Of a stretch of 64,000 nucleotides of DNA, positions 34,835-45,912 are shown piece by piece. Source of the DNA: Madurella fahalii (taxonomy: Eukaryota; Ascomycota; Sordariomycetes; Sordariales); assembly GCA_029876055.1 (NCBI GenBank), contig CM056875.1:7589001-7653000 (forward strand). The letters run 5' to 3'. The position numbers and the translations under genes were made by a program. The notes under the pieces are model-generated. The model saw nothing but the letters and a program-made list of their open reading frames with translations. It was not told the origin of the DNA and made no database searches. Numbering within the stretch: the first letter of the stretch is position 1; every line of letters begins with the position of its first letter.

Positions 34835-35421
34835 TGCGAGAGGGTAAGGGTCCAGATGCGCGGAGGGGTTGGGCGTTAGACTCCTCAATTAGACAGCCAG
34901 TCTTGGATGCGAGACGGGATAATATGCTGACGTTGCGCGTTAAAGCAAGGCGCCCTGGCGGATGTTTATGGGGAACGTCACAAGCTTGGCCGTTGTGAAA
35001 GAGGGATGCAAGCTTGACGTCCCCGGTTTACGTATGTACCGCAGGCACGTTCGTCCGCCTAAGCCGTTCTTGGCAGGCGATCAATGTGGGGTTGAGCATC
35101 TGCCCCTCGCTGCAGTTCGTGCTGCTTCAAACCCAACGAAGCAATCAGAGCATCACCAGTTGACCTGTGGTGAAACAATCATGGGGAAATTGCCAGATAA
35201 GGTAGATTGCCTTGAAAGTTTCATGGATATCGCTGCCCCGCTATAACATAAAAATTTGCGCCGTACGCATCCCTAACGCCGGCTTCGCTTTCTAGCCCTA
35301 AACGTTGCCTCCCTCCCAAGAAACTTTCATGAACCTGCCCTTTTGCCTCTCCCTGTTTTATCCCCAGCACCCATTACCGGTACACGACAGCAGCCCCGGT
35401 GGCCATCTACCCCAGGCGTTC
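34835..35421. other. Intergenic region, vps5 promoter and taf5 3' end
   Basis: Vps5 and taf5 are in tandem on the minus strand. This gap holds the vps5 promoter and the taf5 3' UTR. No supported reading frame. Confidence 0.45.
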
Positions 35422-38353
35422 CTATCGCTCGGGATCGTAGCAACCACCCGCAACGATCAGGTTCATGCGCGTGAACTGGACTTTCATCACCGGTGTCTTC
35501 TTGGTTGCAAAAGCGCTGATCTGGTCTGGGGTTATCTGGACCTCCTTGGCTTTCTTCTTGCCCGTGCCGCCTGTCCCGGTGCCGACTCCACCCCCAGATG
35601 TACTGGCGCCCGGTGCTTGGGCTGTCTGACCCCCGACCGTGATGCTACGGCCATCCGTCGACCCTCCCACGGCAATCGTGTCGCCGGCCACTGCAATCCC
35701 GTCAACCTGCGGACCTGGCTGGGCGGTACTGGTCGTAAGAGGGTTGGTCTTGTTGGGATCTGCAGGCAATTCAATGTCCCACACGCGGACTGTGCCGTCC
35801 AGGCCGCCCGACGCGAGGACGTTGGACTCGGCGCTGAAGCTGAGGGACGGAATGCCGCCTTTCCCGTGGCCACGGCATCGCTTGATACAGGTGCCCTTGT
35901 CGATGTCCCAGAGGAAGATGGTTCCCCCAGCATCGGCGCTGGCCAGGATTTTCCCGTTGTGCGCGCACTGCAACGCGCTGATATAGTGGGTATGGCCGTT
36001 GAAGATGCGCACGCAGTTGCCCGTTACGACTGACCACATGCGAATCGACTTATCGGCCTCATCGGATGCCGAAAAAACATAGGTTCCGTTTGGGTGCCAG
36101 GCTAGCGCCGAGATGCTAGTATCGTGGCCGACCATGAGACGTTGAGCCGATGCGTGGTCCTGAGAGAAGACACGGACTGTCTTGTCCCATCCGGCCGTAG
36201 CAAAGTAGTGTCCGTGGGGTCCCCAGAGAACCCGGAAAACCGGGCCGTCATGTGCCTTGTATATGCATAGGCAAGCCCACACTTCCAGGGACCAGAGGCG
36301 GACTTGGCCATCTGCCGAACACGACAGGAGGAGTTTCGAGCTCGTATCGGGCTTCTTCTCTTCGCCGTCTCCGTAGATGTTGCGGTCGAGGTTGGCGATG
36401 GAATCCGAAAAGGACACCCCGTACACAGGGCCGGAGTGCCCAATAAGCTTCCGGTTGTTAAGCTTGAGGTCCTTCTCATTGTCAAGCGTTGTCTTGAGCG
36501 GCTTGCCATCGATCGACCACACTCGGATATACGAATCCATCGTGCCGATGGCCACGAGTTGGTGGTCGTTGGAGAAGTCCATGCAAGAGACGCTAGCCGA
36601 GCAGGGCTGTTAGCACTCCGAACGCAGCCACATGATACAGGACCAGAGATGGAATCTCAGACTTGCCTTCCTAGAGTGTTGTGGAACGTAAACATGCAGG
36701 CTGACACTGCGAGGCCGATACCTCCTGTGCGGCCCTCGATCTGGAACCGATCACGGTTTTCGCGAACCTTCTGCATCTCCATCACCACGTCGCGCCCACG
36801 CGACGGCGGAAGAGGCAACTCTGTCCGCGCGGGCGCATCGGCGCTCTCCTCGCGCTTGATTCGCTTGTCGAACTCGTCGACGAGCGTTGGCCGGTTGTCC
36901 GTGGGCGGGTGCCGCTGGTCTTCTTCCTCCAGTTCGGCACGGACGTCGTCTCTCAGTTCCGGCTCCATGGGCATGGGGCCCAGCTTGAGCTTGGCCGACG
37001 TGTCGAGGACATCGCGGTTAGAGATGCCGGTGAAGACACCGGGAATGCCCTCCTGCGCGTCGATCTCATCCAGATCAAGGTTCTGGGCGCGACGATAGAT
37101 GGCCTCGAAACTATATGGCTCGATCGGGCCGCGGGCGCTCGTCTCGACGTTACAGTACGTCTGCAGGATGTAGATGATGGTCGATCCACCTTCATCTGCT
37201 TCGCGCTCCAGAAAATGGAAGAGGTTGCCAGAAAGCGACTGATTGAGGGGGATACGGTATTTGTTTTCGCGGTAGAGCCTGGTCGTCCGGTTCTCGTTGA
37301 CGTGCTGAGGCAGCGAGACGGTGCCTAGCAAAGCCAGAGTATCGTGATGGGTTGCCTCGAAGTGCGGTCTCAATTTGACTAGCAGGTGCTTTGCATCATC
37401 ATCGTAACCCTGGCTGACAAGTTCCAGATACGAGTAGATGAAGACGGGCCAAAGAAGCTTTCTAAGCTCAAACTAAAGTCACGGCTCTGTTAGTCACCGG
37501 ACAGTTTCATCAACCCATTTCGAACTCACTTTGTAGATGTCTAAGTTGTTCTCGATCCAGTCTCTCAGCAAGATGAAGGCCTTCAGGTACTTCTTCGGAC
37601 CTGTGTCGTCATTTCGCTGGGCGGGTCTCCCGTCGGGGCCTAGATTAGCCCTCTCTTGCCGAAATACAGCTTCGGTCTTAGTAAATCCTTTCTTTTTGAG
37701 GTAGTCTGTGACCTGTGTATCGTCCACTTGTAAGTCAGGCTGCCGCAGATTCCGAGGCGGAGACAAACGGCGAGAGGCTTGGTCCATGGCTGAGGTATGT
37801 GGTGCCGGTGACGGGGTGTAGAATGTAGAGAAGAAAACTATCGAGAGGCAAAAAACACAACCCCAGCTTGTTATATATATGCGTACAGCTCTGGGTGCCG
37901 CGTTTGCACGGACAAACCATAAAGTTCAACGGGACCCAAATTCACCTGGCAACAGAAAGTTGGCTAGCACCTTTGGGGAGTAGCACAGGCCACAGGTACT
38001 ATCCGTGTAGCCTCGAATACTTCAGAAGAAAAGTGCCGACACTTGTATTGCCCGACAGTCGTGAAGTGGCTTTGAAGATTGGGTTCGCAGAGATAATGCC
38101 TCGACGCGACTAGGAAGAAACAACAAGGAGATGCGGGTGGAGAGCAGGAGAAATATGACTCTGGAAAGTGAATAAAACTGAATCCGGTTTCACTTACAAT
38201 CTGATTGAGATTCTGGGCTGATGGAGGTGCATTTCCGCCGCCCGCTGTTCCTGGCGCAGCGCCGCTGCCAGTTCCTCCCGCCGACTGAGGCTGCCCACTG
38301 TAGGCGCCTCCAGCCTGCCCCGGCACAGCGACCTGAGGTGGAGGGTTTGACAT
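35422..38353 (-). CDS. taf5: TFIID subunit TAF5 (also a SAGA subunit)
   Basis: Four exons (38353-38198, 37712-37530, 37472-36667, 36592-35422) encode 771 residues. TAF5 is a scaffold of the general factor TFIID and, in fungi, of SAGA. A Gly/Pro/Gln-rich N-terminus leads to a LisH motif, [15 protein letters not shown], which spans the exon 1/2 junction and proves that join. Next is the TAF5 NTD2 region ([19 protein letters not shown]) and then WD40 repeats from about residue 425, e.g. [39 protein letters not shown] and GTVRVWDI. Intron 1 is unusually long at 485 nt and contains an in-frame ATG that could start an alternative first exon. Intron 3 has a GC donor (AG then GCAAGT). It is head-to-head with med11. 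Confidence 0.93.
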
Positions 38354-38889
38354 GATGAAGGGATGTAGGCCCGATGTCAAGTCCAGCCACCTGCTATCGC
38401 AGCGGCCACTTCCTCTATCCGCGCGAAGTGCTTAGGCGGCTTGGGGCGTGTTTCCCCACGAGCCCCGGTTCCATAGACTATTGGATATCGCAAAACCAGC
38501 TTTCTCAGTTCCTCAATCGATTCAAAGATAGCATATAGGCGTCGTTGTTGGTTGACGATTGTTGCGACGATATGTTTGGCAAAGAACCAGATTCACGAAT
38601 TTTGTTGTTAGGTCAAAGGTTGGTTGACGGATGCAGAGAGCATTTCTCGGAGTTTTCCGAGATGCGGCAGCTTTCTTGGCTGCATATGGTGGTTCGTGCG
38701 TCCCGCACCCCACAGGGCGTTTGGCCCCTTTATCGTGTGGGGAAGAGCAAGGGGAGCTTCCAGGTCGCATCGTGGGGCGCCGAGCTCGACGCATCCTATT
38801 CTCTCTGGGGACTTATTCGCAATAACATCAGTCGGGCAATTCCAGCTTGCCAACTGCATCCCATTCCCCAACTGGATAAATACTTTATT
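38354..38889. promoter_or_regulatory. Divergent promoter shared by taf5 and med11
   Basis: 536 bp separate the taf5 ATG (minus) from the med11 ATG (plus). No other gene fits between, so both core promoters must overlap or abut. A GGATAAATA AT-rich element lies about 18 bp before the med11 ATG, too near the start codon to be a normal TATA box. Confidence 0.55.
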
Positions 38890-39672
38890 ATGGACTACTC
38901 AGCGCAGTCACCCGACGTAAACGGCGGCGAGACAGCAACGATCGATATTCACCAACCCTTTACCCCAGCCGAGCGCATCCAACAACTCAGCCAAGTCGAC
39001 AATGTTAGCTCCCTCAGACGACCCCGCCTCCCCCCCCCTTCCCTCTTTTCCTCTCCCTACATTCCCCCCTTCCGTTCAAACCACTAACCCATCCACCATT
39101 CCCAGGACATCGCCTCCCTCCTAACCCACCTCTCCTCGGCAGTCCGCGCCCTCGCCACACCCCCATCATCCTCCATCTCCAACAACAACAACAACAACAA
39201 CGACTCCTCAGGCGACGTCCTCATCCTCGACAACCCGGACGAATCCTCTTCCTCCTCAGATCCCCTAGCAAGCTTCAAATCAGCCCAGGCCTCCTTCTTC
39301 CAGACCGTCGACCGCATAGACAAGCAACTCACCCGCCAAATCTTTGCGCTCGAAGAGGCGGGCATCATCACGCTGCGCGGCGGCGGCGGCGGCGCCAATA
39401 CCGCGAGCGATCAGCAGCAACAGCCGCACCAACACGACCACGGCGGCGGCCAGCCGCAACATCAGCAGCAGACGGGAGGGGCCGACGGGGCCAGCAGTGG
39501 CGTGGCGCGGCTAGAGCCAAACGGGATCGGGCGGTATGGGAAGCTGGACGTGGGCCAGCTGAATATGGCGAGCAGCAGGGTCGAGAGAGACTTTGAGGAG
39601 GAGTTGTGGCGGAGGGCGAGGGAGCATCTTGAAGGGGTGGTGAGGGAGGAGGAGGATCGTATGAAGGAGTAG
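38890..39672 (+). CDS. med11: Mediator complex subunit 11
   Basis: Two exons (38890-39003 and 39106-39672) encode 226 residues. The head-module subunit Med11 is shown by FTPAERIQQLSQVDNDIASLLTHLSSAVRAL and, after a low-complexity insert, FKSAQASFFQTVDRIDKQLTRQIFALEEAGII, both helical-bundle segments typical of Med11. The 102-nt intron (GTTAGC donor, CACTAACC branch, TCCCAG acceptor) joins VDN to DIASLL. The insert (about residues 55-75) is an Asn/Ser/Asp run and the C-terminal half has a Gly/Gln/His-rich stretch before a final charged helix, VERDFEEELWRRAREHLE. Med11 with Med22 contacts TFIIH and RNA polymerase II in the preinitiation complex. Confidence 0.85.
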
Positions 39673-40453
39673 TGGAATAGAAGCGGCGTTGATTCCGGTG
39701 TTGGTGATTCAATGCCAAGCTTGTCATGAGGATTCAGAAATACTGGCGTTAGCAAAAGGTCGTGGTTACCTATATTATGATGGATATACCCCCAGGAAGC
39801 AATCGGCGAGCATCAATCCTCGTTTACTTGGAAGCCACTTTTGATTAGCTGATATGCTCAAGGCTCAGTACTGGTCCTCCCTAGTTTGAATTGCGGAAAG
39901 CAGGAAATTTCCTATATGGCACCGTAAGGCCTTGCAAATCCGGTTTTCCACTAACGATTTTAGCCATGTTGACAACAGAGACACCGCCCACACATCCTAC
40001 ACCATCCAGAAAATCCTGTGTACTAGGGATGGGTTTGGAATTCCGCTAAAGCATCCGTACCATCTCCTGAGCCGAAGGTTAGTCACAGAGCCTATCGTAC
40101 GCCCCGGCTGCGATGGTGCCACTGGTCTCGATAAAGATCGATGGTGGGACGCTGGTCTTTGTCAGTGCCTAACATGTCTGTTTTGGGGGCTCGCGGCTGC
40201 ACTTACATGGCGTCGAATAAGACGCAATTGAAGTGCTCATCCGTGGTTCCGATGTGCTCTGTGCCGATGCTTTTAGATCAAGTGTCTAAACAGAACAGGC
40301 TTGATGGTGATTTGTACCGTACCATACCATGCAAAGTACGCACTGCAATTATCGGCGGCATTGCAAGCGTACTGGCATTTGAAGGGTCCATACGGGTCAC
40401 TGCTATGGGTGAAGGACATGTACTGTCACCTGGCAGTTAGCAAGAATCCCTGG
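39673..40453. other. Intergenic region downstream of med11
   Basis: No supported gene. It lies between the 3' ends of med11 and the small secreted protein gene. Confidence 0.4.
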
Positions 40454-40798
40454 TCACGGTCGAAATCCACTGGCAGGCAGCCAACCTACATGTGGCCCCG
40501 AAACAAAGTGCTCCGCATACCAGTCGTCTCTGATCATGTACGAGGTCCAGTTCTCAGCCGGCATAACGACAGTGTAGTTGTCGATAGCATAGCTGGCTGG
40601 ATGCTGCGTAGAAGCCGGCACACCATTGGTGCAAGTGGCCCGCAAGGCATGGCCAGTCTTGTCCGGGCCCAAGGGCAAGAGGTGGCGATGATTAGTGAGC
40701 CCCGTAAATGCGCCGCCCAAAGGGGCCGGAGTAGCATCTACCCCCAAGGTAAAGATCGCTCCCAATAGAAGGATGATTCCGTTGATGAAGATTGCCAT
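40454..40798 (-). CDS. Small secreted protein of unknown function
   Basis: A 114-residue frame starts MAIFINGIILLLGAIFTLGVDA, a clear signal peptide with likely cleavage after VDA. The mature part has no recognised fold, only one cysteine (ATCTNG), N-glycosylation sequons at NYT and NWT, and is rich in Pro, Gly, His and Tyr. An alternative end is possible: a GTAGGT donor after SGPH, a GCTAAC branch and a TGCCAG acceptor near 40434 would give a slightly shorter tail ending VTVHVLHP. The signal peptide and the well-formed intron are the only support, so this could still be a chance frame. Small secreted proteins in such genomes are often effectors or cell-surface proteins, but nothing here shows a role. 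Confidence 0.45.
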   Translation of the reverse strand: MAIFINGIILLLGAIFTLGVDATPAPLGGAFTGLTNHRHLLPLGPDKTGHALRATCTNGVPASTQHPASYAIDNYTVVMPAENWTSYMIRDDWYAEHFVSGPHVGWLPASGFRP

Positions 40799-41776
40799 GT
40801 TGAGGTGCGTTCGAGAAATTTTGAGAAGTGGTTTGCAGGCGGGTTCTATCGGAGAAAGCCAGCGCGAGAGACAACAATGGAAGTTGGCGACGCACCTTGG
40901 ACTCTGAGACGTGGGTGAATTCTTGGTTCAAGAGACCGGTGATGGGTGGGCTCAAGGAAAGGTACGGAAGCTTTCAGGTTGGAGCAAGGTCTTTATCCGT
41001 CGGGCTCCGAGGAGACGTCGTCATCGAAATTTGAAGGAAAGAGCAAGTCCATACAATGCCTCCTCACATCCAATAGCCAGGCATGTGCAATCAGGCTAAG
41101 GTATATGATAGCTCAATCAAAGAACACCAGGCAACTGTCCCCTCCCACAGTCGGGTGACCAGAATCGGGACGCAACCTTGACCTCTTCATTTCCATGCTC
41201 GAACGCAAAGGCGAACGCGTACTTGAACGCTAGGTATATTTGCCCCTGTCCACTACAGTTCCTCTTGCTCGATCCTGCCCGACATCTTCCCCCAATAGTA
41301 CGACCACCTGATGGGCTTTAGTACTAAAGCTCAGGCAAGACCGCATCGTCGAAGTATTGTCCCTGTATCCCTCTTCGATGTACAAGAGCCAGTTCCACCT
41401 GACGAGAACCGAAGATTCCAGTCCCCAACCACAACTTCAATCTTCGGGGACCCGCAAGGGGCCATTAATAGGTCGTAGTTTTCTCAAATCTGTACTTTGG
41501 TTTGAGGATGGGGGATCAGTGCCATATTGTGTATCAAAATAATGTGGCTTTGCATTCCTTGCCTATTCTCGGAGGTGAGAGCTCCAAAGGACGTTTAGCA
41601 CACCTTGAGTATATCACTCCCCTTAAGTATTCCATATAACCAAACACATCAAAGGTACCAGTACACTAACGCCCTATGCTCGTCGATGGGAATGCCTAAA
41701 AAGAATCAACCGCTTGTGGTCAATGCCGTATCCGTTACCGCCCTAACAAAAGATCTCGGCCGCAACCCTCACTGTC
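40799..41776. other. Intergenic region, promoter of the secreted protein and pff1 3' end
   Basis: No supported reading frame in about 1 kb. It includes the promoter of the secreted-protein gene on the left and presumably the pff1 terminator on the right. Confidence 0.4.
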
Positions 41777-44700
41777 TCACACCGAAAACCTCTTCCTCCC
41801 CTCAACAAGGCCCTCCCCAATCTTGGTAATCGCCGACCACGTAGGCGAGAACTTGAGCGCTTCGTCCAGAGCAGGTATCGTGCCCGGCACATTAGCGTCG
41901 CTCCACATGCAGACCACAGTCCCCTCAAAACCGGAAGAACGCCCCAACCCGTCATCACCATCATCCCCCTTCCACTCCACATCCACCACCCACGGCACAT
42001 TCCACCTCCGATGCCAAAGCTTGAGACTCTTGATGCCCTCGTCGGGGAACTGCCCAAACCTCTCATCCCACCCCGAGCTCCCGCGCACATCCAGCCCCGA
42101 GACGGGCGTCTTAAACTCCAAGAAGCACGCCTTGGTATTATTCGCAGTAACCTCAATCCGCGCGCGATTCTCCCCTTTAGCGCGCGTGGCGTTGACAGTC
42201 ACGATGTGGCTGCTCGAGTATCCGCCGTCCTTGGCGCCCGACAAGTTAGGTGGGACCTCCGCTCCATCGTAGCAGCAGTTCACGAGACCCGACCGCTTAG
42301 ACTCACCGCAGGTGACGCGCCTCCCCGAGGCCGACGGCATCTCGGCGATGATGGGGCGGACGTATTCCTCGATTCCCGAGTAGCACACCTTGTTCTCGCC
42401 GCTGTCGAGGTCGAGCGTCTGAACAAAGTAAGCCTTGTACCGGCTGCTGGCCGAGAAGGGAAAGGCGGCGAGGTTGTAGATTAGGGTCGCGACGAATACG
42501 GCGGCGAGAAAGAGGGGTATGTGGTGGGTGACGCGGTGGATGAAGGGGGTCAAGGGGAGGAAGAGAAGGATGGTGAAGAGGAAGACGATAAGGTACGGGA
42601 GGAGGAGGCTGCTGCCGTCCGCGCCGGTCTGGTGGACGGCATCGATAAGCATAAGAGAGGTTTGGCCAGCTAGGACGATTATAAAGGGCCCTAGTAGCAG
42701 GAACTGGAGGATCCATGTCCATGAGGACAGCCGGCCGGACCAGGCTTGTTCGTGCTCAAACGGCTCGGTTCCCGCGTCGCTATTCCTGCGGGCCCCGTCA
42801 ACCAACGCTGAAATAGAGCGGCGATATGTTGTAGCAAAAGTAGTACGGGCGTGCTCGCCCGCGGCATTTCCGCCTACGAGTGGAGTCCGCTCGGTCGGCA
42901 CTTCTGTGTCCTCGTCGTTGTCCTCGTCCTCCTGGTTAGCGGGTTCGGGAACAGGGCCGAACGCGGACGCGGAAGCATTCGATCCCCTCGTCCCCGGGGG
43001 TGCTGGTGATTCCTGGTGAGTTAATGGCGAGCGGGGTTGATCCAGAAGAAATTCTCTCGCCACCTGATCCTCGCGGACACGCTGGCTCCAAGCTGCTTTC
43101 TTCGGTAGCGTGAATAGTTCGCAGAGCGCGATCAAAGTAGACAAGAACACAGCTGACTGGAGGAAGACAAACATGTACCCTGCACCGATCCTCAATCGAT
43201 CCTCAGCCACGGTGACTGCGACGAGAGTCGCCCACCCCAGAATGAACAGCCAGATGTTGACGTAGCCTCGATGAAGCGCGCTTGGTCTTGCGAAACTAGC
43301 GCCCCGCATGATGGCCCAGAAGGTAAAATAGAATAACGACATCATCATAGCCAAGCTTCCTGCACTGTCAGCAGCTGTCTCACCAGGTATCCGAGGGAAA
43401 CATACACAGAATAGCGACTGCTGTAAATGACGAATGGGTTCACCTTCCTCATCAAGAAGGCTGCACCAAGTGTCAGGGATCCAGCGACCACGAGGGCCAA
43501 GGGGAAGCGGAAGAACCCCTTCCATCCGCCAACCGGGACACGTTCATCGTCCGGTTGCCCATAGTTCGTCTTCACGCTCGAACTGAAGAAGTAATACCGG
43601 TCTGATCTGTGGAGGATGTAGGTAACCAAAACCAAAGTCAATGGTGTCGCGACCAACACTGTGAGCGACCAAGCGAACATGCCTCTTAGGCCAAAGAGCA
43701 CAAAGCCCTTGCCGAAGAGATCAAACCACACTCCATTACTCGGGCTGCCGTTGCGGACTTTGCCGGGCGCCCCATCAGGCCTAGGTCCAATAAAGGTCTC
43801 CCCAGTGTCGCTGGACAGCTGGGTTACGGTGTGGATGGAGGCTGATAGCATGTGCCAAAGGCTTCCCCTAGACGCGTGTCTTGCATCGTCCTGGTTGGTA
43901 TGATACCTTGCACGGGGCTTGAAGAAAGCCAGGTCAAGTCCTCGCTGCCCGTACACGTCATGGAGGATCGAGTAGTCGGTGGCGCTCCTGATAAAGCCCA
44001 GGCCGAATGCGTCCGAGCCGATGATGGTTCCAAAGGGGTCCGGCGAGCCGGCATAGGCAGCAGTCACCTCGCGGTCGGTGGTGCGGAAAAGATTCGCTCG
44101 GCCTCCAGCACCAGCGCCTTCTAGATTCAGGAAGGTGTGGATGTATGGATTCAAGGGGTGCTGGCCAAGGGCTCTAGCACCGTAGAGATAGTCTTCTTCG
44201 CCGTTGTTGAACATGACTACGATACCCCTCTCGGGTTTGCGGTCGGGGTGAGTAAAGTACTGGACCAGCTGCAGGCAGCTGACGACGCCCATTCCATCGT
44301 CCGTGGCGCCATATCCGGTTGAGACACTAGGAGAAAGTCAGACACCCTATGAAGCGAGAATGAGGCGGAGGCTAAGCTTACGAGTCATAATGCGCGTTGA
44401 CAAGCGTCAACCCGTTCTGGTTGCGCCGGGTTTCATGGACATCGTCATTGTCCCACCAGCTCCCCGGATCGTCTGCTTTGCCCCTGATGTAGACGAGAAT
44501 GTTGGTGCCCTCAAAGTAGGCGGCGGCTTGGGCAACGTTCGGATTAGGGACTATGCTCGTGGCCATGAGCATCGTGGAATTCGATGTCATGTCATCGAAC
44601 ACTGTTACAGCAGCATCCGAGTCGCTCGCACCGGAGCTATCAATTCGGGGTTAATAGCAGCCTCATTCTCCTGGACGAAGGTACTCACTCATCCACCCAA

Positions 44701-44975
44701 GCCACGCCATTTTCATCCAAGATAGAGTGTATCCGTCCGAGAAGAAAGTCTCGGACGACATCATTGTAGCGGCTATTGTACGGATGGTATGCCTTGGTGA
44801 TGATCGAGAGGTCGAGCCAAGCCTGTGTCAAGTTGATGCCAGGAACTGGCGCGGAATCGCCCGGGGCTGGAGGAGTGGCCTCGTTGATGATGACAATGGG
44901 GATAAGCAGGGCCAAGTAGGTGATCGTTGTCCAAAAGGTGACAGGCCCCGACCGGAACGAGAATGGGTTGAGCAT
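41777..44975 (-). CDS. pff1: Vacuolar membrane protease, M28 family
   Basis: Four exons (44975-44689, 44636-44382, 44326-43406, 43355-41777) encode about 1013 residues. The zinc peptidase domain is lumenal and follows an N-terminal membrane segment ([19 protein letters not shown]). Dinuclear zinc ligands are visible: HYDS at an exon junction, [18 protein letters not shown], and YHTNQDD. After the protease come about eight membrane spans, a Glu/Asp-rich cytosolic loop (near residues 640-720) and a lumenal C-terminal domain with paired cysteines (VNCCYDG). Intron 3 (43405-43356, 50 nt) uses a GGAAG acceptor, chosen because it gives [15 protein letters not shown] without inserted residues; a TGACAG acceptor nine bases upstream in the gene also keeps frame and would leave a 41-nt intron. 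The family degrades peptides at the vacuole. Confidence 0.92.
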
Positions 44976-45912
44976 CGCTGTCTAAATTACAGCCGCCGAG
45001 CCCGCCGGGATGGCAGGCCGTCACGGCGGGGGTGGGTGTGCAAAACTCGGAGCAACGTTGGGAGGGCGATTGCACGGCGTGTCCTGTCCGTGAGCCAAGG
45101 TATTTAGCTCGGGAACAGTTTGTTGACATGAAGAAGTGCAGGGTTATAGAGCTAGCACATGAGCGGCTGCAGGTAGGTAAAGGTAGGTGGACAGCTTAAC
45201 GCGTCATATGCTTAGCCCAGGATTCTGCACAAATCTCTGAGCAAGGTTTGGCTCTTGGCCTGTCGGCAACTGAGGCCAACACGGATCGGAGTCCCTGCCT
45301 ATTCCTGCCCGCAATTCTTGCTGACGTCTGCAGGGCGCCGTCAGATGCTGAAAACCCAAGAGACTGGGACGCAGAACGGAAAGGTTGCAGGGCAAGCGCA
45401 GCAAAAGCACCTTCGCCGGTCCCAGGAAAGCTCATGGCCGCTGCGGGGATGCAGATGGGAGGGTCTCGGCATGCAGGTGGCCCAAGCTCCTTCAGGTGAT
45501 GTCACTGGAACGGCGCCACCCGAGCTGCAATGCAGCCCCAGGGTCGGGCTAACTATACAGTGTTTGATTAAAGGAAGCGAGGAGCGATGTCGGGGACATG
45601 GTAGTACGGCGAATGGCAGCGAATCTCTCGAGGGAGCATGGCATCACCGAGCACGGATATGTGGTCACATGGAACCCGAGGATACGCTATACAACGATTC
45701 GCAATAACAATCTTATCGCTCTACTAGCTATACAGTTAGTGCCCACCACTTTCCATCCCCCCCAACCTGGTCGAGAATAACTGGTAAAGCTATGGAGTGA
45801 GCCAGAGCAGGTTAATCAACGAAATGCAAAAACACCCTGTCGGTCAGTATACTAGCATTCGCCGTGCTCAACGCAAAAGGTTAGCGCTAGTGTCCCCTTG
45901 TCCACGTGTAGC
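44976..45912. other. Intergenic region upstream of pff1 and downstream of BBP
   Basis: No supported gene. It holds the pff1 promoter and the BBP 3' UTR; the two genes are in tandem on the minus strand. Confidence 0.45.

Noticed and set aside
34889..35246. Short plus-strand frame between vps5 and taf5
   Set aside because: No domain or splice signals; lies in the promoter region of vps5.
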